From contig NC_081405.1 of assembly GCF_030272615.1 (NCBI RefSeq), positions 470,134,008 to 470,198,007 of the forward strand: a stretch of DNA of 64,000 bases, written 5' to 3'. The stretch comes from Cryptomeria japonica (taxonomy: Eukaryota; Streptophyta; Pinopsida; Cupressales; Cupressaceae). The notes under the pieces are model-generated. The model saw only the letters and a program-made list of their open reading frames with translations, was not told the origin of the DNA and did no database searches. The position numbers and the translations under genes are program-made. Of this stretch, positions 1 to 10,836 are shown piece after piece. Every line of letters starts with the position of its first letter. Within the stretch, counting starts at the first letter, position 1.

Positions 1-2
1 GC

Positions 3-461
3 ACATTAAAGGAATTCAAAACTTTGTACAGAGATACTTGTAAGACTAACTTTTTGACAGTTGATATAGACAAGAAGATCAGCAAGATACGGGAGGAAAT
101 AAATCAACTAGCTGACAATTTCATTAACTCATCTGATTCATTATCAGTTTTTGAGCTGAAGATAATAGGTTTTGAGGAAGAAATATTAAAGTTGAAAAGA
201 GAAAAGGAAAGAATAAAAGGTAAGGCTAAGGATCTTAAATGGAGACTAAGTCCAAAACTGGACTACCTCGCCACCTTAAGGAAAGAAATATCTAATACCC
301 TGATTCAAGGACAGAAAACACCGGCAGAGAAAATGCAACACCTCATCGGTATAGTTCAGAGGACAAAGGCCACAATAAAAGACAGCAAAAAGTTCATTGA
401 GAACTTGAATCTAGTTTTGGCAGATCTTTTTCAGATTGTAACCAACCAGTTACAAGGTTGA
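3..461 (+). CDS. C-terminal part of a coiled-coil accessory ORF of Copia-D
   Basis: This is an uninterrupted frame of about 152 codons, open at the left window edge, so no start codon is claimed. The protein is rich in K, E, I and L, with heptad-like patterns around DKKISKIREEINQL and EEEILKLKREKERIK, which suggests a long coiled coil. No catalytic motif or zinc knuckle is visible. It lies directly before the polypurine tract and 3' LTR, the place where Sirevirus-type Copia elements carry an extra (env-like) ORF; calling it that is inference. It could equally be the end of a fused pol polyprotein. I do not recognise a family. Confidence 0.55.
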   Translation, partial: TLKEFKTLYRDTCKTNFLTVDIDKKISKIREEINQLADNFINSSDSLSVFELKIIGFEEEILKLKREKERIKGKAKDLKWRLSPKLDYLATLRKEISNTLIQGQKTPAEKMQHLIGIVQRTKATIKDSKKFIENLNLVLADLFQIVTNQLQG

Positions 462-506
462 AATAGGAAACTACACTCTATTGACACTTTGACCTTTGTC
501 ATTGAT

Positions 507-519
507 GCCAAAGGGGGAG
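507..519 (+). promoter_or_regulatory. Upstream PPT-like tract of Copia-D
   Basis: GCCAAAGGGGGAG, preceded by CATTGAT. It is identical in core sequence to the genuine PPT 143 bp downstream and may be a secondary plus-strand primer. Copia-A has the same arrangement. Confidence 0.5.
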
Positions 520-649
520 TAGTGGTATGAGAAAAATCCAATAACTTAGGGATCATCTGCTCAGGGAGAGCACGCATTTTTGGTAACAATTTTTGGACTT
601 CAATTTTTTGATACACTTTTGAATTTTTCTCATGAGTGTTGCCATCAAT

Positions 650-662
650 GCCAAAGGGGGAG
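650..662 (+). promoter_or_regulatory. Polypurine tract of Copia-D
   Basis: GCCAAAGGGGGAG lies two bases before the LTR start TGTTGG at 665. This is the expected position for the plus-strand primer of an LTR retrotransposon. Confidence 0.85.
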
Positions 663-664
663 AT

Positions 665-1425
665 TGTTGGCAAATGCACACTCCAATGAGACATTGTAGG
701 TGATTGAAGGTTTTTTTATTGATGGCAACCTTACAATCCTATGACACCGGCAAGGCAATCCACCGGCACACAGACCACTGGCATCGACAGTGAAAGAAAG
801 CATACCGATAGTGAAGCTGATAGGAATTTTGTTTATTATTGAAAAACCATTGTAAGCCAACTTGGAAAATTGTAAAATGACTCATATATATAAGAGATCA
901 TTGTAGAACAATTATGTAAGCATGGAGAAATGTAATTAGACGAAATAAGGTAGACCTATTATGCAAATTATAGGTTAAGGATTTATGTAAGAAGCAGAGC
1001 TATAAACCAGTACTAGATTTGGCATAGTAGATGCTATTTTGAAGCAATACAAGACATTGGATTTACATAATCCATTTTTTTAGTTAGTGAGACTTCCCAT
1101 TTTGTAATTGAGTAGTGAGCTCTAGGCACTTGGCCTTCCTGCATGTGCAGGCCCCTCTTGTAGCAGTAATATTCTCTTATTGGCCAGTAAGTGAATATTG
1201 TGGGTCACAAATCCCACAAAGATATTTTCCACGCCAGATTTCCTCATTAAACTATTGTGTTATGGTGTGTTTTTCATGTGGTTGCTTTTATCTCTGTTTA
1301 TTGCATTACTTTCTATTTGCTGGTATACTGCATTAATATGTTCTACATGTTTTAAGTTAAGAAAATCTTATTACCGGTTAGATATTGATTCACCCCCCCT
1401 CTCAATATCTTTGGGAATCCTAACA
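665..1425 (+). repeat. 3' LTR of Copia-D
   Basis: 761 bp from TGTTGG to CTAACA, bounded on the left by the PPT. Near its end is the C-rich box GATTCACCCCCCCTCTCA (1387-1404), which recurs in five other Copia LTRs of the window. The segment around 1131-1150 matches the reverse complement of 9050-9070 in the Copia-B LTR. Confidence 0.85.
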
Positions 1426-2990
1426 TACAGAAGGGGTAGAAACCCCCAATTTGTCTCTAAAGTACTCAAATGATTCTTTAGGAAAAGGTTTAGTGAATAT
1501 GTCTACAATCTGCTCTTTAGTGTTCACATAAACCAGTTTGACTTCATTTGCTTCCACCCTCTCCTTCAAAAAGTTGTACTTGATAGATATGTGCTTTGTC
1601 CTAGAATGAAATACCAAATTATTTGATATATCAATAGCAACAGAGTTATCACAATGAGTAACTACCAGTTCATTATAATCCACCTTTATATCCTTCAACA
1701 TTTGTTGCATCCATAGAACTTGTGTACAGTTAGTAGCAACAACAACATACTCAACTTCAACAGTAGATAAAGAGGTACATGACTGCTTTTTGTTGATCCA
1801 TTAAACAAGTTTATTTCCAAGAAAGAAAGCTCCACCAGATGTGCTCTTCCGGTCATCAACATCTCTAGCCCAATCTGCATCTGTTTATGCACATAATGTA
1901 AAGTCATCATTTTTAGGATACCACAAACCATGTTCAGTTGTTCCTTACAAATACCTGAAAATCCTTTTCATGACACTCTCATGATTTTCCCTAGGATCAC
2001 TCTGATATCTTGATACAATACAAACTGCACTCATTATATCCGATCTAGTCTGAGTCAAATATAACAAACCTCCAATCATATACTTGTACCTTGTAGGATT
2101 TATCGGTGTAGATGCATCTTTCTTTGTCAATTTCTCACTTGTAACCATAGGAGTACTAACCAGTTTACAATTTTCCAACCCAATTTTTTTAACATATCTC
2201 TAGCATACTTAGTTTGATAGATGAAAATACCTTTATCAGTTTGTGTAATCTACAAACCTAAGAAAAATTTCATCTCCCCAATCATAGACATCTCAAATTC
2301 ATTCTTCATATTGTTAGAAAATTCCATACACAACTTATATTCACCTCCAAAAATGATATCATCAACAAAGACCTCAATAATCAATATTTCATCATCAGTG
2401 ATCTTATAATATAAATTATTGTCAGTATTACCTTTAGTGAAATCAAGCTTCAAAAGATATTTATCTAGTCTTGCATACCAAGCTCTAGGGGCTTGTTTCA
2501 ATCCATATAAAGTTTTCTTTAACCTACAAACCATGTTTTTGTCATCTGAAAGTGAAAATCCATCAGGTTGCTCAATATAAACTTCCTCTTCAAGATCTCC
2601 ATTCAGAAATACACACTTAACATCCATTTGATAAACCTTATAGTTCTTATGTGCAGCATAAGCAAGAAATAATCTCACAGCTTTAATCCTAGCTATCGAT
2701 GCAAAGGTTTCACCATAATCAATTCCTTCCTTCTGAGAATATCCTTTACAAACCAATCTATCTTTATACCTCACAACTTGTCCATCTTCATTCAATTTAT
2801 TCCTAAAACCCCATTTATTTCCAATAACATTCTTGTCCATCTTCATTCAATTTATTCCTAAAACTCCATTTATTTCCAATAGCATTCTTATTTTTAGGCC
2901 GGGGAACTAAAGTCCATGTGTTATTCTTTTCTATCTGATCTAATTTTTCTTCCATAGCTTTCATCCAACATTCATCTTTACAAGCTTCAA
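1420..2990 (-). pseudogene. Copia-B reverse transcriptase and RNase H (broken)
   Basis: Minus-strand frames give a Copia [48 protein letters not shown] and the catalytic FVDD box at 2358-2369 (YVDD is more usual). RNase H follows, with a THCDNSVAIDISNN segment and the typical tail EQIVDIFTKPF. The frame is broken by several stops, by a 55-bp tandem duplication near 2778-2887 that repeats [15 protein letters not shown] out of frame, and by a shift near 1700-1930. The last stop codon (1420-1422) belongs to the terminus of Copia-D's LTR, so the protein ends at the insertion junction. Confidence 0.85.
2778..2887. repeat. 55-bp tandem duplication inside Copia-B RT
   Basis: Two adjacent near-identical 55-bp copies start with TTGTCCATCTTCATTCAATT at 2778 and 2833. 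As 55 is not a multiple of three, the second copy shifts the reading frame and repeats the same peptide in another frame. Confidence 0.8.
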
Positions 2991-3956
2991 TTACTGACGT
3001 CGGTTCAACTTGAGAAATAAAACATACCTCATCAGCTGCCAACCTTCTTCTTGTCATCACTCTTTTGTTTTTGTCTCCAATTATCTGATCTTCTGAATGA
3101 TTCAACCTTACATACTTAGGAGTCTTCTGATTTTCTGTTCCTCTATCCTGATATTCAGTTACTGTTAAATTCTCTAATACTGTCGGAGTAACGATTTTAA
3201 CATTTTGTTCTGATGTAGGTGCTACTGGTTCAGTTATGATCATTTTCACTATCGATTCTCTCTCATAAGTTCTGATTTGACTTATGTTCTGCTCATCCAC
3301 TTTGACATTTGTGCTCTCCATAATTCTCTACAGTCTTTTGTTATAACATCTATATGCTTTTCTTTCATTAGAATAACCAAGAAATATTCCTTCATCACAT
3401 ATAGGATCAAACTTTCCAATGGAATCATCTCTTTTGATATAGCATTTACTACCAAAGATTCTAAAATAATTAACTATTGGTGTATGACCAAACCATAACT
3501 CATAAGGTGTCTTACCAGTATCTCCTTTGATATGAACTCTGTTAAATGTGTATATTGTCATTCTTATAGCTTCTCTCCAATAGACATGAGGCAGATTATC
3601 TTCCATCATCATATTTCTAGCTGCATCCAAGATAGGTATGTTCTTCCTTTCCACAACTCCATTATGTTGAGGTGTCTGGGGTGCAGACAACTATCTCCTT
3701 ATCCAATTCTTCTCAAAATAGTTGTTAAATTCACCAGATGTGAATTCTCCACCTTGATCTGACCTTAAGTATTTAATATTCAATCTTGTCTCTGTCTCAA
3801 TTTTAGCTTTAAATATTTTAAACAAATGCTTCAGACTTCTCCCTTAGAAAAGTAACCCACATCATTCTTAAATAGTCATCAATGATAGCATGAAATATCT
3901 ATCACCCTGAAAACTTTTGATTCTAGCAAAACCACACAAATCAGTATGAATAAGAT
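2991..3956 (-). pseudogene. Copia-B integrase, C-terminal half (broken)
   Basis: Reading down from 3956 the minus strand gives DLIHTDLCG (first catalytic Asp), QGDRYF, RSDQGGEF (second Asp), then SAPQTPQHNGVVERKN with the Glu, and further on the TPYELWFGHTP and FGSKCYIKRDD segments typical of Copia integrase. The sequence after about 3320 is the variable linker before RT. Several stops lie between 3690 and 3956. The N-terminal zinc-binding part and the join to gag lie on the other side of LINE-1 (6964 and up). Confidence 0.8.
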
Positions 3957-3970
3957 CAAGAACATCATTA
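3957..3970. repeat. Left target-site duplication of LINE-1
   Basis: CAAGAACATCATTA, matching 6950-6963 with one mismatch. It lies inside the Copia-B integrase frame. Confidence 0.85.
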
Positions 3971-3976
3971 TATTTG

Positions 3977-5036
3977 GGCTAAAGTCTGGAACAAGAAGTT
4001 AGTTCCTAAGGTTAATATCTTTTTTTGGATATTCATCCAAAACAAGATTTTAACTCTGGACAACCTTCAAAAGAGAGGTTTTGTTTTTCCTAATAGGTGT
4101 TCTCTTTGTTGCAGGGAAGAAGAGATTGCTTGCCATATTCTTAATCAGTGTACGTTTAGTCAGGAAATCTAGAAAATCATCTTAAGTAGGTGGAATTTGA
4201 GCTGGGTTTTTCTGAACTCCCTAGGGGAATCTTGGCAGCAATGGCACTGCCCTAATTCTAATCCAAAGATTGTGGAGACTTGGAAACTTACTCTCCTGAA
4301 TGTTATTTGGAATATATGGAAAGAGCGCAACAATAGGATTTTTAGGGATAAAAGTACCATTCCTGAAGTCATGGTGCAAAAAATTTATAGGAGCATATTT
4401 GAATGTATCTATGGTACTAATAATGGACCAGCTACTAAAGAAGACTTCAATGACAGGTGGAACCTCTCTACTACTACAACTAGTAAGGAGAAGGGAAGAG
4501 AAGGTTTAGTTTGGTGTTTTTCTCCTCAGGGGTGGATTAAGGCTAACTTTGATAGGGCCTCTAAGGGGAATCCGAGTAAAGTTGGATATGGGGGCATTGT
4601 CAGGAATTTTGCTAGAAGTTGCTTAGTGGCGGTGGTTGGTCCTTTGGGGAGTCAAACTAGTCATTTTGTCGAAGCCTCAGCTCCCTTGAATACCCTAATT
4701 ATAGCGAAGAATCTTAATCATGATAAATTATGGCTTGAGGGAGATTCACTTAATATTATTAAGTGTTTGAAGGGGGAGTCAGAGCCATCATGGTCAATTG
4801 AAAACATTATCCTGAAAGCTAGGGAAATCATCTCTAGTTTTAAAGAAATAATTATTCAACATGCCTTTAGAAAAAAAAATATGGTGGCGGACTGTCTAGC
4901 GAACCTAGGAGTTAATTCTGATTCTCAAATGATTTGGCATGGGGAAGATATTAATATGAACATTAAAGAGCTCCTTAGAAAGGACAAATTTATGGGCAAG
5001 GAAGGACCACATAATCATGATAGGGTATGTGAATAA
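3977..5036 (+). pseudogene. LINE-1 ORF2 C-terminus: zf-RVT and RNase H domains
   Basis: The frame gives a zf-RVT region (NKKLVPKVNIFFWIF, then CSLCCREEEIACHILNQC) with a TAG in the usual SQEIW position. After a variable stretch comes an RNase H domain of the plant LINE type: IKANFDRASKGN (Asp), VEASAPLN (Glu), EGDSLNIIKCL (Asp) and MVADCLANLG (Asp). All four acidic residues are kept, although the usual Gly after the first Asp is Arg. The part from about 4197 to 5036 is an open frame of 279 codons. RT and endonuclease are lost by 5' truncation, so this copy cannot be autonomous. Confidence 0.85.
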
Positions 5037-6775
5037 TTTATGCTTTGATGGAAAGGTAATGATTACATGGAAAAGTGGCAGAACCCCAACCATTTTTAAT
5101 ATTATGTCGCACACTTTGTGGGTCATCCTTTTCAAAATCCTAAGTAACTACGGGAAAGAAGTGTTGAGTTTGCAGAGGAACAGAGCTGAAAATCCGAATT
5201 TGAATATGGGAGGAGATTTAAGGAGGGAGGAACCAGACAATACGTCAAGATGGAAGGCAATGCTGAAAGTATGGGCGAAGCTAGAAAAAGGGTCCCTCAC
5301 AAGCTTTATGGAGAAGCTAGTGGATTATGACAAAGGTAGGGTAAATCTCGCCATTTCCAAAATTTTTGAAAATTGGTGTAATGGGTCCTTTAAAATCTAT
5401 GGGGTTAAGTTCAAATTGGACATGGGACTCATAGCTACTATGACTAGTATGCCCCATTCAAGGTTTAATTTTTTTAGAGACCTTAAAGTCTCCAATAACA
5501 TTGTTAATCTATTCCCGCGTAAGGAAAAAGAGAGGGCTAAAATTGGCAAAGCCATAGGGGGTTACTATGAAGCCTCCATTATCAAGAAAATTTGGGGCTG
5601 GGTTTTGAATGCTATAATGGAATATATCACTGTTGAGGGCCAATTTTCCAAGGCCCACACTTACCACTTTGTTCTTTTAAACCATTTCAAACATGACAAA
5701 AGGGTCTCCCTTCCCTACTACCTTTTCAGGTCCCTTTCAAGGTCCATCAATAAACACAATAAGAATCCCTCAAATCTAGTTCTCCATTGCGGGCTTTTGC
5801 TGCTCATTTATGAGCACTGTAAAACCCTCACCATGCTAGAAAACAAGAGGTTATCCACCTCTCTAGGGAAAGGCAAGAGAAAGCTGGAGGGAGGAGATTC
5901 CAACAAGGAGAAGGCAACCTCTAGCAAAAAAAAGTAAGAGGGCCTCTAGGACGGAAACCCATGAAGAAAAGATCAAAACAGAGGAAATTGGAAAAGAAGG
6001 CAGTGAAATGGATACGGATGATTCTGATGGTGAAGACATTTGGAAAGATGAGGAGGTTGGTGTTGAGGAAGAAGGTGGTAATAATGAGTCCGACAATGAA
6101 ATCCCTATCCACAGTGATTGCCCTGGCAATGACAAAAGCCACCCTATGGAGGATGTGGAATACAAGGATAATGAGGAAAAAGATGTGAATTCTGAGAGGG
6201 AGGAGAACAAGGAACCTGAGAAGGATATGACAAAGGATAGTTTAAGAGAGGATAAGGAAAGTGTGGGTAAAGGGTTATTCTTGGATAACCTTAAAAAACT
6301 CACTGAGGCAAGACTGGATTATGAGAGATGGACCTATGAACTTTTGAAGAACCTGGAAAAAAATGGGAAATAGACGGATGAGAAGAGGAAGGATGATGAC
6401 GGGGATCAGATAAAATGGAAGCAAGATATGGAGGAGAAGGTTAAATCACTAGAAGAAGGGAATGTGCTGATGAAAAATTTGTTGGGCATTACCCTGAATA
6501 TCCTGTCAGCTGTCACTAAAAACTTGGAGGATATTGCTAAGGTCTTTGATAATTCCAGTTCTCCTAAACCAGTGGTGGACCTTGACATGGATGAAGATAC
6601 TATCAAGATTGGCAGTGGTGAAGCTACTCCAGCTGGTGCTGCAAAGAGGACCAGGGAAAGTGTCAAGAAAGTTGTGGCTACTTCTGCTAAGGATATCCCT
6701 AATCTTAGGGAAAATATCAAAGAACTGTATGGGATTAGCAATACCCTGGCTAATGCCCTGAAAAAAATCAATTAG
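5017..6775 (+). pseudogene. LINE-1 ORF3: helical domain, acidic linker, C-terminal helices; function unknown
   Basis: An ATG at 5017 overlaps the end of ORF2 by 20 bp and opens 306 codons to 5937. The frame is then picked up one base over, at an A8 run (about 5926-5933), continues to a TAG at 6371, and runs on in the same frame to 6775. Without those two lesions it would be about 585 residues. Residues 1-280 look globular and helical (WCNGSFKIYGVKF, KRVSLPYYLFRSLSRS), then comes a basic KRKLEGG/SSKKK patch, a very acidic linker (DTDDSDGEDIWKDEEVG) and a helical C-terminus. I recognise no family with certainty; the first part is reminiscent of plant transposon-associated domains. Two lesions in 1.76 kb indicate recent decay. 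Confidence 0.6.
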
Positions 6776-6949
6776 TTTCTTCTCCTTGGTCTGGCTGGTT
6801 TTATTGGCTTTGTGGGGCTTTAGTCGGTTCTCTATGGTTTTTTGCTGGCTTTTCGTTGGTTTGTTCCTTTTTGTCTCTTATTGCTTTATCTGTTAAGTTA
6901 TGTTTGTAAAGGGTTTCAGGGCCCCTTCAAAACCTATTTTTACCTTAGT

Positions 6950-6963
6950 CAAAAACATCATTA
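6950..6963. repeat. Right target-site duplication of LINE-1
   Basis: CAAAAACATCATTA, differing from 3957-3970 at one base. Copia-B integrase coding resumes here. Confidence 0.85.
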
Positions 6964-8668
6964 GATTTTTCTTGTATACTCTTAAAAGAAGATCTTACTT
7001 GCTTTCCCATTTGACATTCCTTACATACTAGATTATAGGGCTTTACAATCTTAGGTATATCTCTAACTGCCTTAGTAGAACTGATCTTCACAATGTAATC
7101 AAAATTCATATGACACAACCTCTTATGCCATAGCCAACTCTCATCAATTCGTGCAATCAAACATGTCTTCTCACCGGAGTTCAAATGAAAGATATTACCT
7201 TTAGTTTGTGTATCGGTTGCAATCTCCAATCTAGATCTATTGATAATCTTGCATTTCCATCCTTGAACTGTAACTGAAGTCCCTTATCCACCAATTGTCC
7301 TACACTCAAAATGTTATGCCTTAAACCTTCAACATAATAAACATTATCAGTGTTATGCTTACCATCCAATGATATTGTTCCTTTTCCCTTGATCATGCAT
7401 GCTTTGTCATCTCCAAATCTAACCAGACCACCATCAAATTCTTGCAAAGATAAGAGCTTCCTTTTAACTCCAGTCATATGATGTGAACATCCACTATCAA
7501 TTACCCATTCATCCTTGTCCTAAATTTTAGCAGCAAGGGCCTTCTCTTTAGGTGCCAGATTTTCTTCCTTGATAGCCAAAAATACCCATTCCTTTCCATT
7601 GTCGGATCCACTAGTTGAACCTTGTGTCAATTCATCATCAGAATTAGTCACACCTTTCTCATCAGAAAAGTAGCATCATTTGTCTTTGTTTCTACTATAC
7701 TTATGCTTGTTTTAGTAGTCATGGTTAGGCCTAAAAGATCTTCTAAATCTTTCTTCAAATCTTGAATTCCTTTCAGGACATCTAGATGCAAAATGACCTA
7801 TTTTATTACATGCAAAGTATTTAAAAGGTGATTTTCCTTCATACTTACTTCTTGTCGGTCCTTTAGGTACTCTTCTAGCAAATAAGGCTTCAAGTTTCTC
7901 AAACCCTTCATCTTCTTTCTTCATATCCTCTAGTTCCTTTGCATATAAAGCTTTCCAATCACTCTTGCTAGTAGATGATGTAAATGCATGAAAAGAAGGT
8001 TCGGATTTTATAGCTCCAGAAGGTTAGAATTCCTCAAGTTCAAAAGCAGATAACTTCCCAACCAAGGTATCCCTATTAACAGAGGTGTTTGCCATAGTTC
8101 TCGGCTCAATAATTGTAGTAGCCTTCATCTTATAAGTCAGTGGCAAATCTCTTAGTACTTTAGAAACTATTTCATCTTCGCTCAGAGATCCACCACAACA
8201 TTGAATTCCCATAACAATCTCATTAGCTCTCTCCATAAAATAAATAATCATTTCATCTTCTTCCATCTTTGGGTTCTCATACCTCACCCAGTAACCATCA
8301 AGTTTAGCAATTTTAACATTAGGTTCGCCTTCATTCAGAGTCTCCAATTTATCCCATATAGCCTTTGCAGTTGATTTATCAGTTAGTCCCATTATTTGCT
8401 GATCAGAAAGTGCACACAAAAGGGCTTCTCTAGCTCCACAATCATTCTCAAGTTCCTTATCTAGGCCTACCGGAGGAGCATTGCCATATGTTGGATTAAA
8501 TGGGGTAACACCTTTCTCAGTGATCTCCCAAATTTCCTTTCCAATACATCTCAGATGAGTCTCCATCTGAATCTTCCATACCCTATAATTTGTTCCATCA
8601 AGCCAATGAATTTCTCTCTGAAAAATAGTTGCAGATGTACTTGATGAACTTAAACTGCTAGATGTCAT
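6964..8668 (-). pseudogene. Copia-B gag, protease and integrase N-terminus (broken)
   Basis: The start is the ATG at 8668, 44 bp after the PBS. Residues 1-214 form a Copia-type gag (WLDGTNYRVWKIQMETHL, SLSEDEIVSKVLRDLP). A zinc knuckle follows near 7790-7850 but reads KYFACNKIGHFASRC: the first zinc-binding Cys is Tyr (TAC for TGC). Protease shows IDSGCSHHMTG, with Asp-Ser-Gly at 7491-7499. Then come the pre-integrase domain (NILSVGQL, LWHKRLCHMNFDYI, CKECQMGK) and the break at LINE-1. Stops and frameshifts separate the blocks, including a TAG just before the protease. Confidence 0.85.
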
Positions 8669-8711
8669 AGGATCTTCCTCAAGCGGTTAAGCTTCTACAG
8701 AGAGGACCAAT

Positions 8712-8722
8712 CTCTGATACCA
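8712..8722 (-). promoter_or_regulatory. Primer-binding site of Copia-B
   Basis: Minus strand TGGTATCAGAG, complementary to the 3' end of initiator tRNA-Met as in most plant Copia elements, two bases after the LTR end CTAACA. Confidence 0.9.
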
Positions 8723-8724
8723 AT

Positions 8725-9480
8725 TGTTAGATAGCTCAAATAACTAGAGGACAACTGAGAGGGGGGGATGAATCAGTTGTCACCGGATTACAGAACTTTA
8801 AACATTTAAAACCTTATTACCAGAACACATAAACTCAATACCAAAATGCATAAACCAAATACCAGAATAATTGATATAGCAATTAATCATAAACATAAAT
8901 CACAGAATAGTTACCATTCATCCAGAACACATGACACCAAGATGTGTACGTGAATAACCCGGTAAAGGGAGAAACCACAATGGGAAGCCTACCCACAGTC
9001 AAAGAATACCTTTGTAGTAAGTATGTGATTACAATAATGAGGTTCTTTCACATGCAGGAAGGCCAACAGCCTAGAGTGCACTGTTCATCACTAAAGGATC
9101 CTCACTAACTACAAAATGCATCCAAACTACAATATGGAATGAAGGTTGAACTACAAAGATAGCATCTCCTATGCCTGAGTACAGTTCCGATTAAGCTCAG
9201 TACTCTAGGCCTTAAACCTCTTCCACAAACCCAATTTAATCACCTATGATTGACCAAAGCCTTTGCATATGATTACAACATTATTCGCACACAGATAGTC
9301 CTATATCCCATTACCATAAAACCATGATCTACAAAGAGATCTTACATCATATTTATACCAACCCGGGACCTAAACAATTTGGTCGACCACCTAAAAGATA
9401 ATACAATGAATTCATAACATAAACCCGCAATCCAATGGTCAACCTGAACCAAGGGAAAATATCTTGATGCAAGGTTAGAT
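8725..9480 (-). repeat. 5' LTR of Copia-B (upper end lost)
   Basis: The inner end (CTAACA on the minus strand) abuts the PBS. It contains the G-rich form of the shared box (8756-8776) and the GTG/AAACC box near 8947-8984. The expected TGTTGG start is not found; sequence assigned to the Gypsy-1 LTR begins at about 9481, so the outer end is uncertain. Confidence 0.7.
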
Positions 9481-10819
9481 TGTTAATTCAAATCGAAGCA
9501 CAAAACATAGAAATAAAAGATATAAAACAACAATCTATGATACTTTGACAAGAGAGTTCTCTTGTTCCTCTGATTTGGACTCTTGATGAAGCCAAGAATG
9601 TGCCTCTCCTTAGCTTGATTGGATTGGTCCAATGTAGATATGTGGTTGGCTCTCCAAAGTGTGTACAAATGAGTATGGAGATGGATAGATGAATGGAAGA
9701 GTGAATTTGTTGATGAGGATCAAAGTGGCTAAGTATGCAAGTGGGTATGATTTGGCTAGAGTTTGGGTATCTAGATAGATTTTACTAGGAAAATTAGCAG
9801 CATGCACTTACAAGATTTGGAGATGAGAAACAAGGGGATGGGGTCCTCAATTTATAGGAGGAGAGGAGGAGAAATGGAGAGCTAGGATTGACCCAAGATG
9901 AAGGGTCAGGATTTCTTGTGATCCCACACATGGCCCAAGAGGAGGTGACAAGACAAGTGTGGAGACCAAGAGATATGCCTTAAAGGAATTTTATGTCTCC
10001 ACACTCCTCAAGGCTCATTGGGAAGACTTTCCAATGTACCTAGGGAAGAGAAAGGAATAAAATATTCCTTGAGGGATGGGGATGAGGAATTAAAAAAATT
10101 TCAAAAAGGATGAGCATGGGGATTGGAGGAATAAGGAGGAATTAAAAATTCCTTGGAGGATGGGATGCCTAGAGGAATGTGAGATTTTGAAAATCTCACA
10201 TTCACCTAGGAAAAGATCATTTAAGGAAGGTGATGGAAGGGACAAGGAGTTGACTTTGTGGCTAATCATGATGATTAGCCACTAGCAACTCATTAGGAGA
10301 GGGATTAGAAGAATGATTAGGTGGGATTAGGGTAGATAAGATTTGTAGGAGGATTTTGACTAGGAGAGAGAATGAGTGGAGGGAATTAAAAATTAGAAGA
10401 ATAATGATAAGTGAGATTAGGAGTCTTCTAGAAGAATTCATTAGGTTAATGATGGATTGGGAAAAAGGTGATTTGTAGGAATCACCTAGCTTAACTAGCT
10501 AATTGAAATTAATTAATTAAAAGGAGGAATTTGCGGAGACTTAATAATAGGGATTTTTAGAAGAATAATAACTCTCTCCTAGTCAAAATCCTCCTACAAA
10601 TCTTATCTACCCTAATCCCACCTAATCATTCTTCTAATCCCTCTCCTAATGAGTTGTTAGTGGATAATCATCATGATTTTTAGAAGAATAAAACGGACTA
10701 TAGTGACAACATTAATTATATTTAATTAATATTGTGAAGAAATAGGAATTGGCACAATTAATAAATTAATTATGCAAAGAACTTAAAATAATTAAAATAA
10801 TTATTTTTAAGTGTCTACA
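9481..10819 (-). repeat. 3' LTR of Gypsy-1
   Basis: The outer start on the minus strand is TGTAGACACTTA at 10819, directly after a purine tract. The proposed end is TTAACA at 9481, which is less certain since no second LTR survives. The LTR contains a 107-bp inverted repeat and purine-rich GGAGGAATTAA-like stretches. Minus-strand ORFs here are short and unsupported. Confidence 0.65.
10264..10678. repeat. 107-bp near-perfect inverted repeat in the Gypsy-1 LTR
   Basis: The left arm 10264-10370 and right arm 10572-10678 are reverse complements over 107 bp with two mismatches by eye, separated by a 201-bp loop. They lie in the U3 side of the LTR, so a transcript through here could fold into a long hairpin. 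Confidence 0.85.
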
Positions 10820-10836
10820 TTTTGCCCCTCTTTTAC
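10820..10836 (-). promoter_or_regulatory. Polypurine tract of Gypsy-1
   Basis: Minus strand AAAAGAGGGGCAAAA immediately precedes the LTR start TGTAGACAC. Confidence 0.75.

Larger units (their letters stand above)
1..1425 (+). mobile_element. Copia-D: 3' end of a Ty1/Copia LTR retrotransposon
   Basis: Only the 3' end of this element is in the window. In order it shows a coiled-coil ORF open at the left edge, a noncoding stretch with two purine tracts, and an LTR beginning TGTTGG and ending CTAACA. The right junction at 1425/1426 runs straight into the C-terminus of Copia-B on the other strand, so Copia-D probably inserted just behind Copia-B pol. TACAG at 1426-1430 would be one copy of its target duplication; the other copy is outside the window. 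The LTR resembles the one at 8725-9480, so the two belong to related Copia families. Confidence 0.8.
3971..6949 (+). mobile_element. LINE-1: 5'-truncated plant LINE carrying an extra 3' ORF
   Basis: A plus-strand insertion in minus-strand Copia-B, bounded by a 14-bp target duplication. Endonuclease and RT are absent; the copy begins at the zf-RVT region, as expected for 5' truncation during target-primed reverse transcription. It contains the RNase H end of ORF2 (to 5036), a long ORF overlapping it by 20 bp (5017-6775), and a 174-bp 3' end. The 3' end has no poly(A) and finishes TATTTTTACCTTAGT directly before the duplication. Because duplications bracket the whole unit, the extra ORF travelled with the LINE. 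Confidence 0.85.
1426..9480 (-). mobile_element. Copia-B: Ty1/Copia retrotransposon, interrupted and 3'-truncated
   Basis: On the minus strand the order is 5' LTR (9480 down to 8725), PBS, gag, protease, integrase, RT and RNase H, ending at the Copia-D junction. The body is split inside integrase by LINE-1 (3971-6949). The 3' UTR and 3' LTR are missing: Copia-D's LTR begins at the last codons. The upper end of the 5' LTR is cut by Gypsy-1's LTR at about 9481. The reading frame has many stops and shifts, so this is a dead copy. Confidence 0.85.

Noticed and set aside
5863-6303. Ser/Leu-rich 146-codon frame on the minus strand
   Set aside because: Antisense shadow of the acidic linker of LINE-1 ORF3.
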